Source: Dimargaris cristalligena
Lineage: Eukaryota > Kickxellomycota > Dimargaritomycetes > Dimargaritales > Dimargaritaceae
Direction: 5' to 3'
NCBI GenBank assembly: GCA_027576995.1
Contig: JANBQC010000793.1
Coordinates: 1-10,549, forward strand
Length of the DNA: 10,549 nucleotides
The first letter of the stretch is position 1; each line of letters begins with the position of its first letter. Position numbers and translations under genes: made by a program. The notes beneath the pieces were generated by a model. That model searched no databases. It saw only the letters and a list, made by a program, of their open reading frames with translations, and was not told the DNA's origin. Of the stretch, positions 1 through 8,423 are shown in pieces.

Positions 1-104
1 GTGAAGCTGATGGGCTCGCTGATTCGGAACAGCATCAGGACCGTTATTTGCCGCCAAGGCAGGGGGGTTATGCGGGCGGTTGCGGGGGGTGCGTCGGCGG
101 CCAT
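1..104 (-). CDS. MFS transporter, copy 1 of the array (N-terminus only, cut by the window edge)
   Basis: The minus strand from an ATG at 104-102 encodes 34 residues that run off the left edge: a short Ala/Pro/Thr-rich tip, then TPLPWRQITVLMLFRISEPI, which matches the start of TM1 in copies 2 and 3. It shares FRISEPIS with copy 2, where copy 3 has GVTEPTS, so copies 1 and 2 look closest. At base level, 1-75 resembles 4232-4306 strongly. The start is well supported: the context CCCACCATGG is near ideal, and copy 2 starts at the equivalent place. One difference stands out: the Pro-Arg-Arg-Gln before TM1 of the other copies is Pro-Trp-Arg-Gln here. Whether the rest of the gene is intact cannot be seen. 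The role is inferred from the complete paralog: a 12-TM secondary transporter of unknown substrate. Confidence 0.8.
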   Translation of the reverse strand, partial: MAADAPPATARITPLPWRQITVLMLFRISEPISF

Positions 105-2533
105 GGTGGGTGAGTGGGGGATATTATCTGATATTTGGGGAGATGGAAAACTCAGAGGTATTTGACGACTAAACCGAAGCAGACTACTGATTTTACTATT
201 CGCGCCCTAGAGCCGCAATGTAATAATTGATAAGGGAGATATACGAAGATAGATAGCGCTGATTATTAACTCGCACTCAGGATATATATAATGTGGGCCA
301 GAATAGAATCCACAGTGGTAAAATTAAATAATAGAGAGAGAGCCCAGTTGCGCAACACCAATCAGATATCCAATAGATATGCCCTCTTCGGAGAGAAAAT
401 GTAAAAAAAGCAAGGTTGTAGGATAAGGTGGGTGGGAACGGGCTCCTATAAATATTTAATGACTAACAACGACTAGATAGAAGTAGTTGATGAGAACAAG
501 TGTCTAAAGTAGGAAGGGAACGGCCCAAATTTTACCCGGGCCCCTCTGCCTCTGTATAATCTCCCTTTCTATTAACCCGAAGTGATTAGCCAATAAATAC
601 TAATAATGAAAATCCAATGGATTTATTTTCCGACCCTGAGGCTTACATGGGATCTTACCAACCACATGATAACCACCAACCTTGAACCCTTCTGACCGTA
701 TTATGTACGGGCCATACCAGCTAGTTCACTTTGACATAGGGTTTCTGGGGTAGTTTCTACAGCCTGGATTAAAAGCGAAGTTGGTACTTAGACACTAGCA
801 ATCCTCCGAGTGGCCGACGATTTCCCATTAGGACAGCCAGACCTAGCATATCCCATTTATTTTGGATCAGTGGCTCTTGGGCTGGGACGGCGGTCCCCAG
901 ACCAGCTCAGTACTGGGACTTTATTCGGCAGTGGTAGGGATCTTTAATCGATGAACTCTAGCGCACACTGGAGTTATTATTTAATAAGGGCCCATTATAT
1001 TGTTTAGTCAGCTCTGCAGCTACCGCTACCACTCGCCCACCTACTCACTCGTCTGCACAATTGTCCGCCTGGTGGGCGTCTATACAATATATAAATGAGA
1101 ATGGCTTGCTGGCGTACCAGGGGACTTTCATTTCCTACTGGTATGTCAGTTATTTTTCCTAGGCCCATCAGTGACCCTCTAAAGTCTATTCTCTCCGCCG
1201 TTTACCCGATGCACATCCCAGCTCATCATATTTGGCTGGCATCCCAAACTAGAAGGGTTATCTCAAACCAGACAACCTTTCCGAAGAATTGAGGATCTTC
1301 TGGTGCCCACCAATATACCAGATCTGTCGACTGGTCCATGGGTCCCAAAGCCACTGAGAATCCTTCCATTGGGGCCGGCCCATTCAAGATGTATATCTGT
1401 AGAAGGGATTCACACTAGCAGCTGTGCAGCCATCTTTCCCGTCCGGGTCTTAAAGATGCCCTGGTACCCGTGTACCTATTGCTGGTGGATGCAATGCACA
1501 GGCGGTAACAGCGGCCTCCCGTCATGGTCTCAGCGTAGGATTAATGCAGCAAAATGTTCAACGGGCCGTAGAAGGTTAAATCTGACTGTATATGTGTTTG
1601 AGTAAATTGGCAGTCGGATAATGGGATAAGTATTCGTAATTAGCCAACATGATACCACCTGCTGTACGGACTTCTCCCATGGCAATCGAGCTGAAATGGC
1701 CTTACATCTAAATAGGGGCCTATATAAATGGATATTCTTGGAAACCCCAAATCTGTGGTTGTTTTTGGAAAAGCAGTGGCTCGGCTGTTCCATACGTTAG
1801 TCTAGTATCGCCCTGAACCCAATTAAAGTGCCCAAAAAGCTGAATATATAATTGGTATTGGTAGAGTAATGGAATCTGGCTTGGTGTCTATAGGAACGGA
1901 AATCTAGGCGCTATATTCGTTAAAGAACCGGCAGCGCGACAAAGCGAAAATGGACAATTCACTATGGTGTAAAACATTACCGCTATAATGTCTATACAAT
2001 ATTTCAACCTGTACATTACATTGACCGAACTGCTTACGTTTAAATACAATATACAATCCCTACAACTTGTACAATTATATCATCGCTGGGGTAATTGGAT
2101 TTCTCTGACATCCTCTGCATGGCATTCATTTATCAGTAAACCATATAGCAAGGACAATAGAATGCGGCTGGATAAGATAAATATTATACAATGCAATTAT
2201 ATACGACCAAGTAATAAATAACAATGTTTATTGATAAAAAATATGTCGGTAAAGACGATGACCACGCAGAGTGATAGCAACAAATGGTTACCTTTCAGAT
2301 GGGTAAGTGCCAAGCGAGAGATGCTCGATTAACCGGAAGAGTCCGTAGAAGTGGTTCCTAAAAAAAAAGCAGTGTATAAGTGAGATCAGTTAATACTGGA
2401 AAAATGATTTGTATCAATCATATAGTGTTAATCGACTTATATTTGGATAATAGACATATTGAGTAGGTCAACATTCTAGACGAAAGAGGGAAGAAGAGGG
2501 GGTTGGGGTTACCGTTATACCAAACACATTCGA
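105..2533. other. 2.4 kb spacer between transporter copies 1 and 2, no confident gene
   Basis: This stretch lies upstream of copy 1 and downstream of copy 2. It holds a short (AG)5 run at 333-342, a TATAAATA at 447-454 (plus strand), and several short ORFs with no recognisable domain. Among them is a 77-codon plus ORF at 1988-2221, which overlaps an AATAAA (2213-2218) at its own end. On the minus strand an AATAAA (plus-strand TTTATT at 2227-2232) lies about 300 bases past the copy 2 stop, too far to be a convincing 3' end signal. The stretch 617-1605 is listed separately as a possible relic. I see no tRNA, rRNA or inverted-terminal-repeat element. Confidence 0.6.
617..1605 (+). pseudogene. 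possible decayed protein-coding sequence, unidentified
   Basis: The plus strand shows successive protein-like stretches in different frames. First comes a 22-codon ATG ORF at 617-685 (begins MDLFSDPEAYMGSYQ). Next is a frame at 682-954 whose internal stops are all TAG (751, 796, 829, 844). Then 962-1159 is open (contains SAWWASIQYINENGLLAY). After that the ATG ORF at 1095-1292 continues in another frame. Finally 1183-1605 is an open run of 140 codons without an early ATG. Such a pattern fits an old gene broken by frameshifts and stops, but open runs of this size also occur by chance in DNA of this base composition. The minus strand offers rival readings near 1260-1415, for example a stretch containing DLVYWWAPEDPQFFGKVVWF. 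No known domain or motif is recognised. Treat this as a prompt for a translated search, not as a gene. Confidence 0.17.
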
Positions 2534-4333
2534 TCAGCGGGGGCTACTTGCATCCGCAGTTACTTTGGTGGTTTCAGCAAAAATCCGGTGGTTGATGCGA
2601 GGGTGCCACGTAAAGGTGACTAGGTAAGTGGCGAACGCAATAAGGGAGGCGACTATAAAGACAAAATGGGAATTCAAGGGGAACGGGTACCCATTCGTTA
2701 GGGACCAGCTCCAGAGAATACCGGCCAGCATCGGACCAATGGCCCGGGCCAACGAACCTACACTCTGCGTAAATCCATTAACGGTTCCCAGAGCTGCCCG
2801 ATTCGGCACCGAGTTGTTAATAAGGATATTGGCACTGGTAAAGCAGAGGGTTCCGCCACAGACTTTAGCGAATAGGGCGGCGATGAGCGCGATCCAGGTG
2901 ACGGTTCGAATGGGCTGGGGCTCGGCCTCCGTTGAGTTGTGGAAATCCGCACTATGACCAGTGCGACGGTCGGCCTCCAGAAGGGAAATGAAGGGGAAGG
3001 CGAACAGCAAAATGGAGAAAAGGAGAGCGCCATAGCGGAAACAGAGGAGGCTGCCCAAATAGCGCTGGACTTTAGGGTACATCACAATTTGAACGTATAA
3101 TACCGACACACCGGCAATGGATAAGGTAAGTCCAATAGTCTTGGTGGTTAGTCCAATGCCGCCGAGGTCCGGGTCGGTGGCGGACCAGACGGGGTAAAGT
3201 TCATCAAACATGATTCCTAACAGGGCTAGCCCGAAATAACCGGTGATACATTTAAGAGAGTCGCGGTTGAAAGCGGCTGTAACGGACGCCCAGGCGCTTG
3301 GTTGCGGTTTGGTATGAGGTTCCGGAAGGCCTTCCAAACTAGCTGACTGGGAGGCGGCGAGCAGCGGTCTCCCACTGAAATCGACATCGTCAATTTCAGC
3401 GCTAATAACAGCCTTTGGGCCAATATCGGAGCGCACTTGGTGGGGCAACGTGGATATGGTATTATAGCGAGAACCCGTGGTGGTAGTTGAGGAGTGCCCC
3501 AATAAGGTATGCCTCTCGTTCAATTCCGAAATGGAGTCCGACGAAGACAGCGATAAGGTTGATACTTTAGAATTGCCGGTGGTGGGTTTAGCAGTGTCGG
3601 CCCTAGTATTCGAATCACATTCATCCACTAGTGTGGTCCCAGATGCCGACGCTAGATTCCGAACTTTGGGCATTTCCCGGTTGAGGGTTTCTTCCAGATA
3701 AAAGTAACCTAACACCCAACTACATGTACTCAGGGCAGCACAAAACAAGCAGGGCAGCAAGTAGGGGTACTTGGCGAACAGTACGCTGTCTCCAAAGATA
3801 CTGGGGTAGTTATCGACAGGGTTGGACAGGAGACCGCCTATCATAGGTCCAACAATACTACCTAGGTTTCGACAGAGTGGCAACAAACTAAACCCCCTAG
3901 CCTGGTTCGTCTCGTCGGTTATCTCCGCCATAATGGTCTTGGCGGTACTGGTGTTACCATTGAGAGCACCCCACAACGCCCGTACCGTTACGGCCCACGC
4001 TAGGGACTGGCTCATGCCAAACAACACCGAACACACAATGGTACCCATGACGCCGAGAAGCGTAATGGGCCGACGGCCAATGCGGTCGGACAGGAAACCC
4101 CACAGCATGCCCGTGGTAAGCTGGGCAATGGAGAACGCCGAGGCAACTAGTCCGACATAGAAGCCGATTTCTTTTGGGTCGTCAGTGATGTGGAAATCAC
4201 GAACCATGAAGTACACGAAGGGGAAGAGGACGGTGAAGCTGATGGGCTCACTGATTCGGAACAGCAGCAACACCGTGATTTGCCGTCGTGGCAACGGGGT
4301 TGTCTGAGTGACGGAAGTAGAAGGGGTGACCAT
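2534..4333 (-). CDS. MFS transporter, copy 2 (intact, 12 TM, DHA1/ZIFL-like)
   Basis: A single uninterrupted frame of 599 codons ends in TGA. The start has an ideal context (GCCACCATGG) and aligns with copy 1. TM1-6 lie at roughly residues 19-44, 57-80, 90-108, 111-128, 150-170 and 188-212. TM7-12 lie at about 359-383, 395-419, 430-451, 476-500, 517-541 and 553-577. Family signatures seen: motif A, WGFLSDRIGRRP at 78-89, between TM2 and TM3; RxxxGxxxG (R118, G122, G126) in TM4; the antiporter motif C, GxxxGPxxGG at 158-167, in TM5; and YLEETL after TM6. The second half opens with FDELYPVWSATDPDLGGIGL, typical of fungal homologs of yeast YCR023C and plant ZIFL proteins. Known for the family: proton-coupled export of small organic molecules or metal chelates across plasma or vacuolar membrane. 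The substrate here is unknown. The Ser/Thr-rich central loop (about 213-358) carries NERHTLL at 272-278, a possible sorting signal. Tandem paralogs flank it on the same strand. A TATAAATA on the minus strand at 4708-4715 is far upstream and may be unrelated. Confidence 0.93.
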   Translation of the reverse strand: MVTPSTSVTQTTPLPRRQITVLLLFRISEPISFTVLFPFVYFMVRDFHITDDPKEIGFYVGLVASAFSIAQLTTGMLWGFLSDRIGRRPITLLGVMGTIVCSVLFGMSQSLAWAVTVRALWGALNGNTSTAKTIMAEITDETNQARGFSLLPLCRNLGSIVGPMIGGLLSNPVDNYPSIFGDSVLFAKYPYLLPCLFCAALSTCSWVLGYFYLEETLNREMPKVRNLASASGTTLVDECDSNTRADTAKPTTGNSKVSTLSLSSSDSISELNERHTLLGHSSTTTTGSRYNTISTLPHQVRSDIGPKAVISAEIDDVDFSGRPLLAASQSASLEGLPEPHTKPQPSAWASVTAAFNRDSLKCITGYFGLALLGIMFDELYPVWSATDPDLGGIGLTTKTIGLTLSIAGVSVLYVQIVMYPKVQRYLGSLLCFRYGALLFSILLFAFPFISLLEADRRTGHSADFHNSTEAEPQPIRTVTWIALIAALFAKVCGGTLCFTSANILINNSVPNRAALGTVNGFTQSVGSLARAIGPMLAGILWSWSLTNGYPFPLNSHFVFIVASLIAFATYLVTFTWHPRINHRIFAETTKVTADASSPR

Positions 4334-4852
4334 GGTGGCTGGGTGGGCTGGAAGTAGGGGGTAAATAGTCGGGGAGTTGCTGGATAATTTAGAGATAATC
4401 TATACCGATATGGCGGTTTTTAATAGATTTTAAGGAAGCGGGACAAATAATTTTGAGCTATAGAAAGTAATGTGTACCAACTATATTGTGGGGATATTCG
4501 GTAAGGGAAAAGGCGAACGAAAAATAATGACCGCCACTTATAGCAAGTAGAATACTGGCCAGAACTGTCCTACCAAGTGAAGGAATGAATAATAAGAATG
4601 AGGCCGGTCACGCCACACTTATTAGATATCTAACCGGCGGGGCAGTCCAGGAAAAAGGCAGGTAGGGTAAGAAGATTAGTTTACATGGTTGAAAGGGAGG
4701 GCGAGTGTATTTATAAGTATCTGAGTAGTAAGTATCCTTCCAACCTTAGTAAAGGATATGTATGGCCAATGGCAAAAGCAGGGTAATACATGGGCCATAT
4801 ACACTTATCGGCACATTATAGCCAATCAACACCGCTCTTCTAGAAGTCCCGG

Positions 4853-5098
4853 ATGATTTATATTCCGAGGCTGCGATCCCCATATGACCTCATTGGCCAT
4901 ATACAGCAATTAGCCAATCCCGTTCCAGTAGGGCGGATTGGCTACGGCAAGTGGGTTACCCCTACTGCATGGTGGCTGGATGACTTGGATGGGCCCTTTT
5001 TAGATTCTAACGACAGATCTCAAGGTAGTTTAGTCCAGACCTCTGCCAACAGCGGAAGAGGGGATTCAGTAGCCGAGTGCCTCTCGACCCAAGTATAA
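4853..5098 (+). CDS. short ORF of unknown significance (81 aa)
   Basis: An ATG-to-TAA frame of 81 codons lies between transporter copies 2 and 3, on the opposite strand. The product would be soluble, with no signal peptide or membrane helix. Its middle part (about residues 26-50, including YGKWVTPTAWWLDDLDGPFL) looks more protein-like than random sequence, but I recognise no family. The end is Ser-rich. The rival minus frame in the same place is also partly open. It might be a relic related to the possible decayed sequence at 617-1605, since both lie upstream of a transporter copy on the opposite strand. That link rests only on position and weak similarity. Confidence 0.13.
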   Translation: MIYIPRLRSPYDLIGHIQQLANPVPVGRIGYGKWVTPTAWWLDDLDGPFLDSNDRSQGSLVQTSANSGRGDSVAECLSTQV

Positions 5099-5468
5099 GC
5101 ATGGATAGGGGAACTCGTTTTCGGCCAAGATAAACGTAGTAAGTATTCCTCAATCGGCCATGGTTGTTTGGGTGGATATTATAACGAGTAGGCCTTGAAT
5201 GGTGTGGGATGTATGCCATTCAACTGGGTATTACCTTGGGTTGGAGGCCCATGAACTTGTACCACTATGTTGGACTCTCCTATTCAGCTTAAGGTCTCGG
5301 TACCTCCGGAGGCCCAATGGCCCGATTATCGCAGGGCCGTCCCTCTCAATCATGTCCACCTTCCCATATCTACATTGTCACACCTATCAACGACTATCCC
5401 TACAAATCAGTAACATGAAATGGATATGTTCAAATAATATATTTAGAAATTGGAGGCTGCGCTCTCAG

Positions 5469-5490
5469 TATATATATATAATATATAATA
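5469..5490. repeat. TA-rich simple repeat
   Basis: A nearly pure alternation of T and A runs into an AATAAA at 5487-5492. It is a low-complexity tract in the spacer, useful mainly as a polymorphic marker or as the AU-rich end of an unseen plus-strand transcript. Confidence 0.6.
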
Positions 5491-5721
5491 AATAGTCCAC
5501 ATCGATTTCCCATCTGGACTTGCTCGTATCCGTTGAAATAAAAAGCGCCGGCATTTTACGCGGGTCGTAATGGATGGGATAGCCTCGAAAAAAACAGCCA
5601 TTCGGTTCCGTTTTCAGTTGCTTCGAGTGAAATATAATTTCGTATGGTTCAACAGCAACTTGCAGCCCTTTAAATTGTATACAACAACAACAGTCTAGTG
5701 GACAGTGGGGGACGCCCTATA

Positions 5722-7683
5722 CTAGACCGCACGATTGGCATTTCCACCCGGTTGAACCGACTTACTCGTCGTTTTAGCGAAGGCCTGGCGGTTGATGCGG
5801 GGGTGCCAAGTAAAAGTAACCAAATAGGTAGCCAAGGCAATGAGGGAAGCAATAATGAAAATAAAATGGTAGTCCAACGAAAAAGAATATCCATTCGCGA
5901 GGGACCAGCTCCAAAGGGCCCCGGCCATAATCGGCCCAATGGCTTTGGCCAAAGAACCCACACTCTGGGCAAATCCATTGACGGTGCCCAGAGCTTCGCG
6001 GCTTGGCACCGAATTGTTGATTAATAGATGGGCGCTCGTGAAACAAAAAGTGTTGCCGCATACTTTGGCAAAGAGTGCGACGATGAGGGCGATCCAGGTA
6101 ATGAGTCGAATAGGCTGTTGTTGACCAGGACTAGCAAACGTAGATGAACTATCCGCAGTATTGTAAGGGGCGGTACGGCGATAGGCTTCCAATGAGGAAA
6201 TAAAGGGGAACGTAAACAATAAAACAGAGAATAGGATGGCACCGTAACGAAAACGAAGGAGACTGCCCAAATAACGCTGGACCTTGGGGTACGCTACAAT
6301 TTGAACGTACAGGACGGCGGCCCCCGAGGTGGACAGCGTAAGTCCAATGGTTTGGACCGTTAGCCCAATACCGCCCAGGTCTGGGTCGGTGGCGGCCCAG
6401 ACTGGGTGCAATTCGTCAAACATGATGGCCAGTAGAGCGAGTCCAAAGTAGCCAGCGATGAATTTGAGTGTGTCCCGGTTGAATGCAATCGCTAGGGATT
6501 CTCGAGCACTGAGAGGAGGCTTGCCGACTGGGCTCGAAGGGCTATTTAAACCAGTGGAAGATTCGGCACCACCATTAGTGCCACCTTCAGCATCAGGCGA
6601 GGGTTTCTTGATGCCGTTACCTTGATATGTATTATAATGAGTGGATTGAGTTGCAGTGTCATAGCTACAGGGTACCATGGTGGATGCGGAGTTCTGCGAC
6701 GCGTTACTAAGTAGCCCATGTCGTTCATTCGGCTCAGTTGTCAAGTTTGGTGACTTCTGCGACTGTGTCGATACCAGCGTAATAGAAGAACTACTCGAAC
6801 CGGTGGGAATGACAATGCTCCTATGTGTATCATCTACTTCTCGCTCTCTATCCAGTACCGCGACCGTCGTACCCGGCTTTGATGTCTGCAAGGCCGAGAT
6901 ATTTTTATGAAGCGTTTCCTCTAAGAAAAGGAATCCCACCGTCTAACTCATAGCACTCAGGATAGTACAAACTAGGCAAGGTAAAAGATAAGGGTACTTG
7001 GCGAATAGGGCGCTTTCGCCAAATACCCTGGAGTAATTCTCCACGGGGTTCGAAAGTAAGCCGCCAATCATGGGACCCAGAATAATGCCCAAGTTTCGGC
7101 AGCACGGTAACAAACTAAACGCCTTGGCTTGGTTAGTTTCGTCGGTGATTTCCGCAAAAATGGACTTGGCAATATGGAAACTGCCGTTCAATCCACCCCA
7201 AACGGCCCGCACCAGTATCACCCATAACTGGGAATGGCTTAAGCCAAACAGCAGCGAACAAACGATCGAACCCATGACGCCGGTCAGTAGAATGGGTCGG
7301 CGGCCCACGCGGTCGGAGAGAAAACCCCATAACATCCCCGTGGAGAGTCGGGCCATGGGAAAGGCTGAGGCTACCATGCCAACGTAGAGGCCGATAGCTT
7401 TGGGATCCGTGGTGATGTGGAAGTCGCGAACCATGAGGTACACGAAGGGGAAAAGGACGGTAAAACTGGTGGGCTCGGTGACCCCCATCATTAAGAGCAC
7501 TGTGATTTGGCGTCGAGGAAGCGGGGTGATGTGGGGGGTTGTGTATGGGGAGCTATTTCCGGGACTAGACAACCCGGTTGGCGGTGGGCAGTTGGTCGTC
7601 GGTCGACTTCCGGTTGTCAAGGTGGAGGGAGCGTCTGACAAACCTCCTTGGTACCGGGTACTTCCTGCATGTCTGTCGCTCAT
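5722..7683 (-). CDS. MFS transporter, copy 3, interrupted by one in-frame TAG (probable recent pseudogene or sequencing error)
   Basis: From ATG at 7683 the frame runs 246 codons to a TAG at 6945-6943. It then continues in the same frame for 406 more sense codons to a second TAG at 5724-5722. Read through, it is a 12-TM protein aligning with copy 2 along its whole length. Motif A, WGFLSDRVGRRP, is at about 119-130, and GxxxGPxxGG is at 199-208. TM6 is where the break falls. After it come LEETL, a Ser/Thr-rich loop with NERHGLL (6709-6729), then FDELHPVWAATDPDLGGIGL and TM7-12. Copy 2 has LSTCSWVLGYFYLEET where copy 3 has LSAMS-stop-TVGFLFLEET, so one TGG to TAG change explains the break. No other lesion is visible. 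The first half alone would end inside TM6, and the next in-frame Met is about 87 codons past the stop. The N-terminus is 41 residues longer than in copy 2 and Ser/Thr/Pro-rich. Function, if any, is as for copy 2. Confidence 0.85.
6943..6945 (-). other. in-frame amber codon replacing a conserved Trp in TM6 of copy 3
   Basis: Plus-strand CTA at 6943-6945 reads TAG on the coding strand. The equivalent codon in copy 2 is TGG (plus-strand CCA at 3716-3718, Trp206). The flanking codons align without a gap on both sides. The following base is A (TAG-ACG), not the C of the well-known readthrough contexts. The true end of this gene is also TAG, so a genome-wide reading of TAG as Trp is unlikely. Confidence 0.9.
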
Positions 7684-8054
7684 GATATAGTGAATGGGAT
7701 TGGTTTTTTAATAATAATTATAACAAATCAATAAAGTTTGAAATCGGATAAATTGGGTGTGCTGAATAGTATACTTAGACACTAATACTGGGGGATATGG
7801 GAGGAATATTGATCTAACTATTTAAAAAAAAGGGGACCTGAGCTAGGCATAATTAATTACGCGTTTTAAGGAAAAGGGCTGCGACAGACGAACATGTCGA
7901 AGCTGGCGCGAGCGGCCCAATTTAAGTACAAAATATTGTTATCCTAGTGAAATGCTTTAGTGGATTTTGTGGGCCAATAATACAGGGCTGTAAATCATAT
8001 ACATGGCATTTCCTGCCTTTTTCCTCAACTGGGCATTTGGCCGTATTTGACTGA
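7684..8054. other. upstream region of copy 3, no gene seen
   Basis: The stretch next to the copy 3 start is A/T-rich on the coding strand (TTATAATTATTATT at about 7708-7721), which could supply a promoter. The start context is weaker than in copies 1 and 2 (TATATCATGA, with A at -3). A T/A-rich run of eight or more bases lies near 7820-7832. No open frame of interest occurs until 8055 on the plus strand. Confidence 0.5.
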
Positions 8055-8375
8055 TTGCGTCAAATCCGACTGTTTTTGATTTTGGCCAAGATTCCTTTTT
8101 GGGGTATTGGGATTCCCAGGTGTCGTGGTCTACTTAAAAATGGACAATTTATTTTTTCTGTCAAATCAATTTTGCCCTCATTTGGGTTATCCATTGAATT
8201 GCAACTGGGGGAGGCATCCACCACTCACAGGCGAGAGGTCAACCCTCCCCACAGTACATGGTACTCAAGTGAGGAGGAACCTAAGGACCACACCGCGACT
8301 CATCTATCCCCCGCCATGGAGGAAGATAGCCCCACCCCAACAGCACAAGAACCACACCTCATCCCAGAGGAATAA
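8055..8375 (+). CDS. possible 3' exon with acidic, Pro/Thr-rich tail, unidentified
   Basis: A plus-strand frame stays open from after a TGA at 8052 to TAA at 8373-8375 (106 codons), with no ATG until late (8316). The last 49 codons or so look coding: a Glu/Asp/Pro/Ser-rich tail containing WYSSEEEPKDHTATHLSP and ending EPHLIPEE. A CAG at 8228-8230 after CCACCACTCA could be a splice acceptor, making 8231-8375 a terminal exon. An AATAAA lies 43 bases past the stop. No domain is recognised and no upstream exon could be placed, so this may be the truncated end of a gene, a fragment of an element, or chance. Confidence 0.2.
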   Translation: MRQIRLFLILAKIPFWGIGIPRCRGLLKNGQFIFSVKSILPSFGLSIELQLGEASTTHRREVNPPHSTWYSSEEEPKDHTATHLSPAMEEDSPTPTAQEPHLIPEE

Positions 8376-8417
8376 TATAGGCCGCCCCGAGTGGCAGACC
8401 AGAATCCCGTGTCTTTC

Positions 8418-8423
8418 AATAAA
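8418..8423 (+). terminator. possible polyadenylation signal AATAAA
   Basis: AATAAA sits 43 bases after the TAA of the acidic ORF (8373-8375), a normal spacing for a eukaryotic 3' end, and is followed by a T-rich stretch. The hexamer alone is common in AT-rich DNA, so the pairing with the ORF is suggestive only. Confidence 0.3.

Larger units (their letters stand above)
4334..5721. other. 1.4 kb spacer between copies 2 and 3, promoter side of copy 2, no confident gene
   Basis: The first few hundred bases should contain the copy 2 promoter (minus strand). I see a TATAAATA reading at 4708-4715 but no other clear element. Further on, the plus strand has an 81-codon ORF at 4853-5098 (contains GRIGYGKWVTPTAWWLDD) and a 98-codon ORF at 5199-5495. 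Neither has a recognised domain, and both are near the length expected by chance. AATAAA occurs on the plus strand at 5487-5492 and 5537-5542, just past the second ORF. The 3' end of copy 3 (minus) must lie between about 5500 and 5721, but I see no AATAAA on that strand there. A (CAA)-rich run sits near 5681-5692. Confidence 0.55.

Noticed and set aside
1988..2221. 77-codon plus ORF before the 3' end of copy 2
   Set aside because: It is short, AT-rich, has no recognisable domain, and overlaps its only AATAAA. The repeated TACAAT words in it look like low-complexity composition.
2900..2915. tRNA T-arm-like GGTTCGAAT
   Set aside because: It lies inside the copy 2 coding sequence and no cloverleaf can be built around it. 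No other tRNA-like arm set was found in the window.
2628..4160. Plus-strand ORFs of 74-112 codons inside copy 2
   Set aside because: They are antisense shadows of a strongly conserved transporter frame and have no domain of their own. Similar shadows appear at the same relative places in copy 3 (5939-6124, 7070-7387).
6943..6972. A 30-base intron in copy 3 removing the TAG
   Set aside because: It would remove ten codons that align gaplessly with copy 2 inside TM6, and copy 2 has no intron there. A point mutation is simpler. It is kept as a finding because RNA data could overturn this.
5722..7683. RIP-like C-to-T hypermutation of a duplicated gene
   Set aside because: Only one nonsense change is visible between copies 2 and 3. 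RIP normally leaves many transitions and many stop codons.
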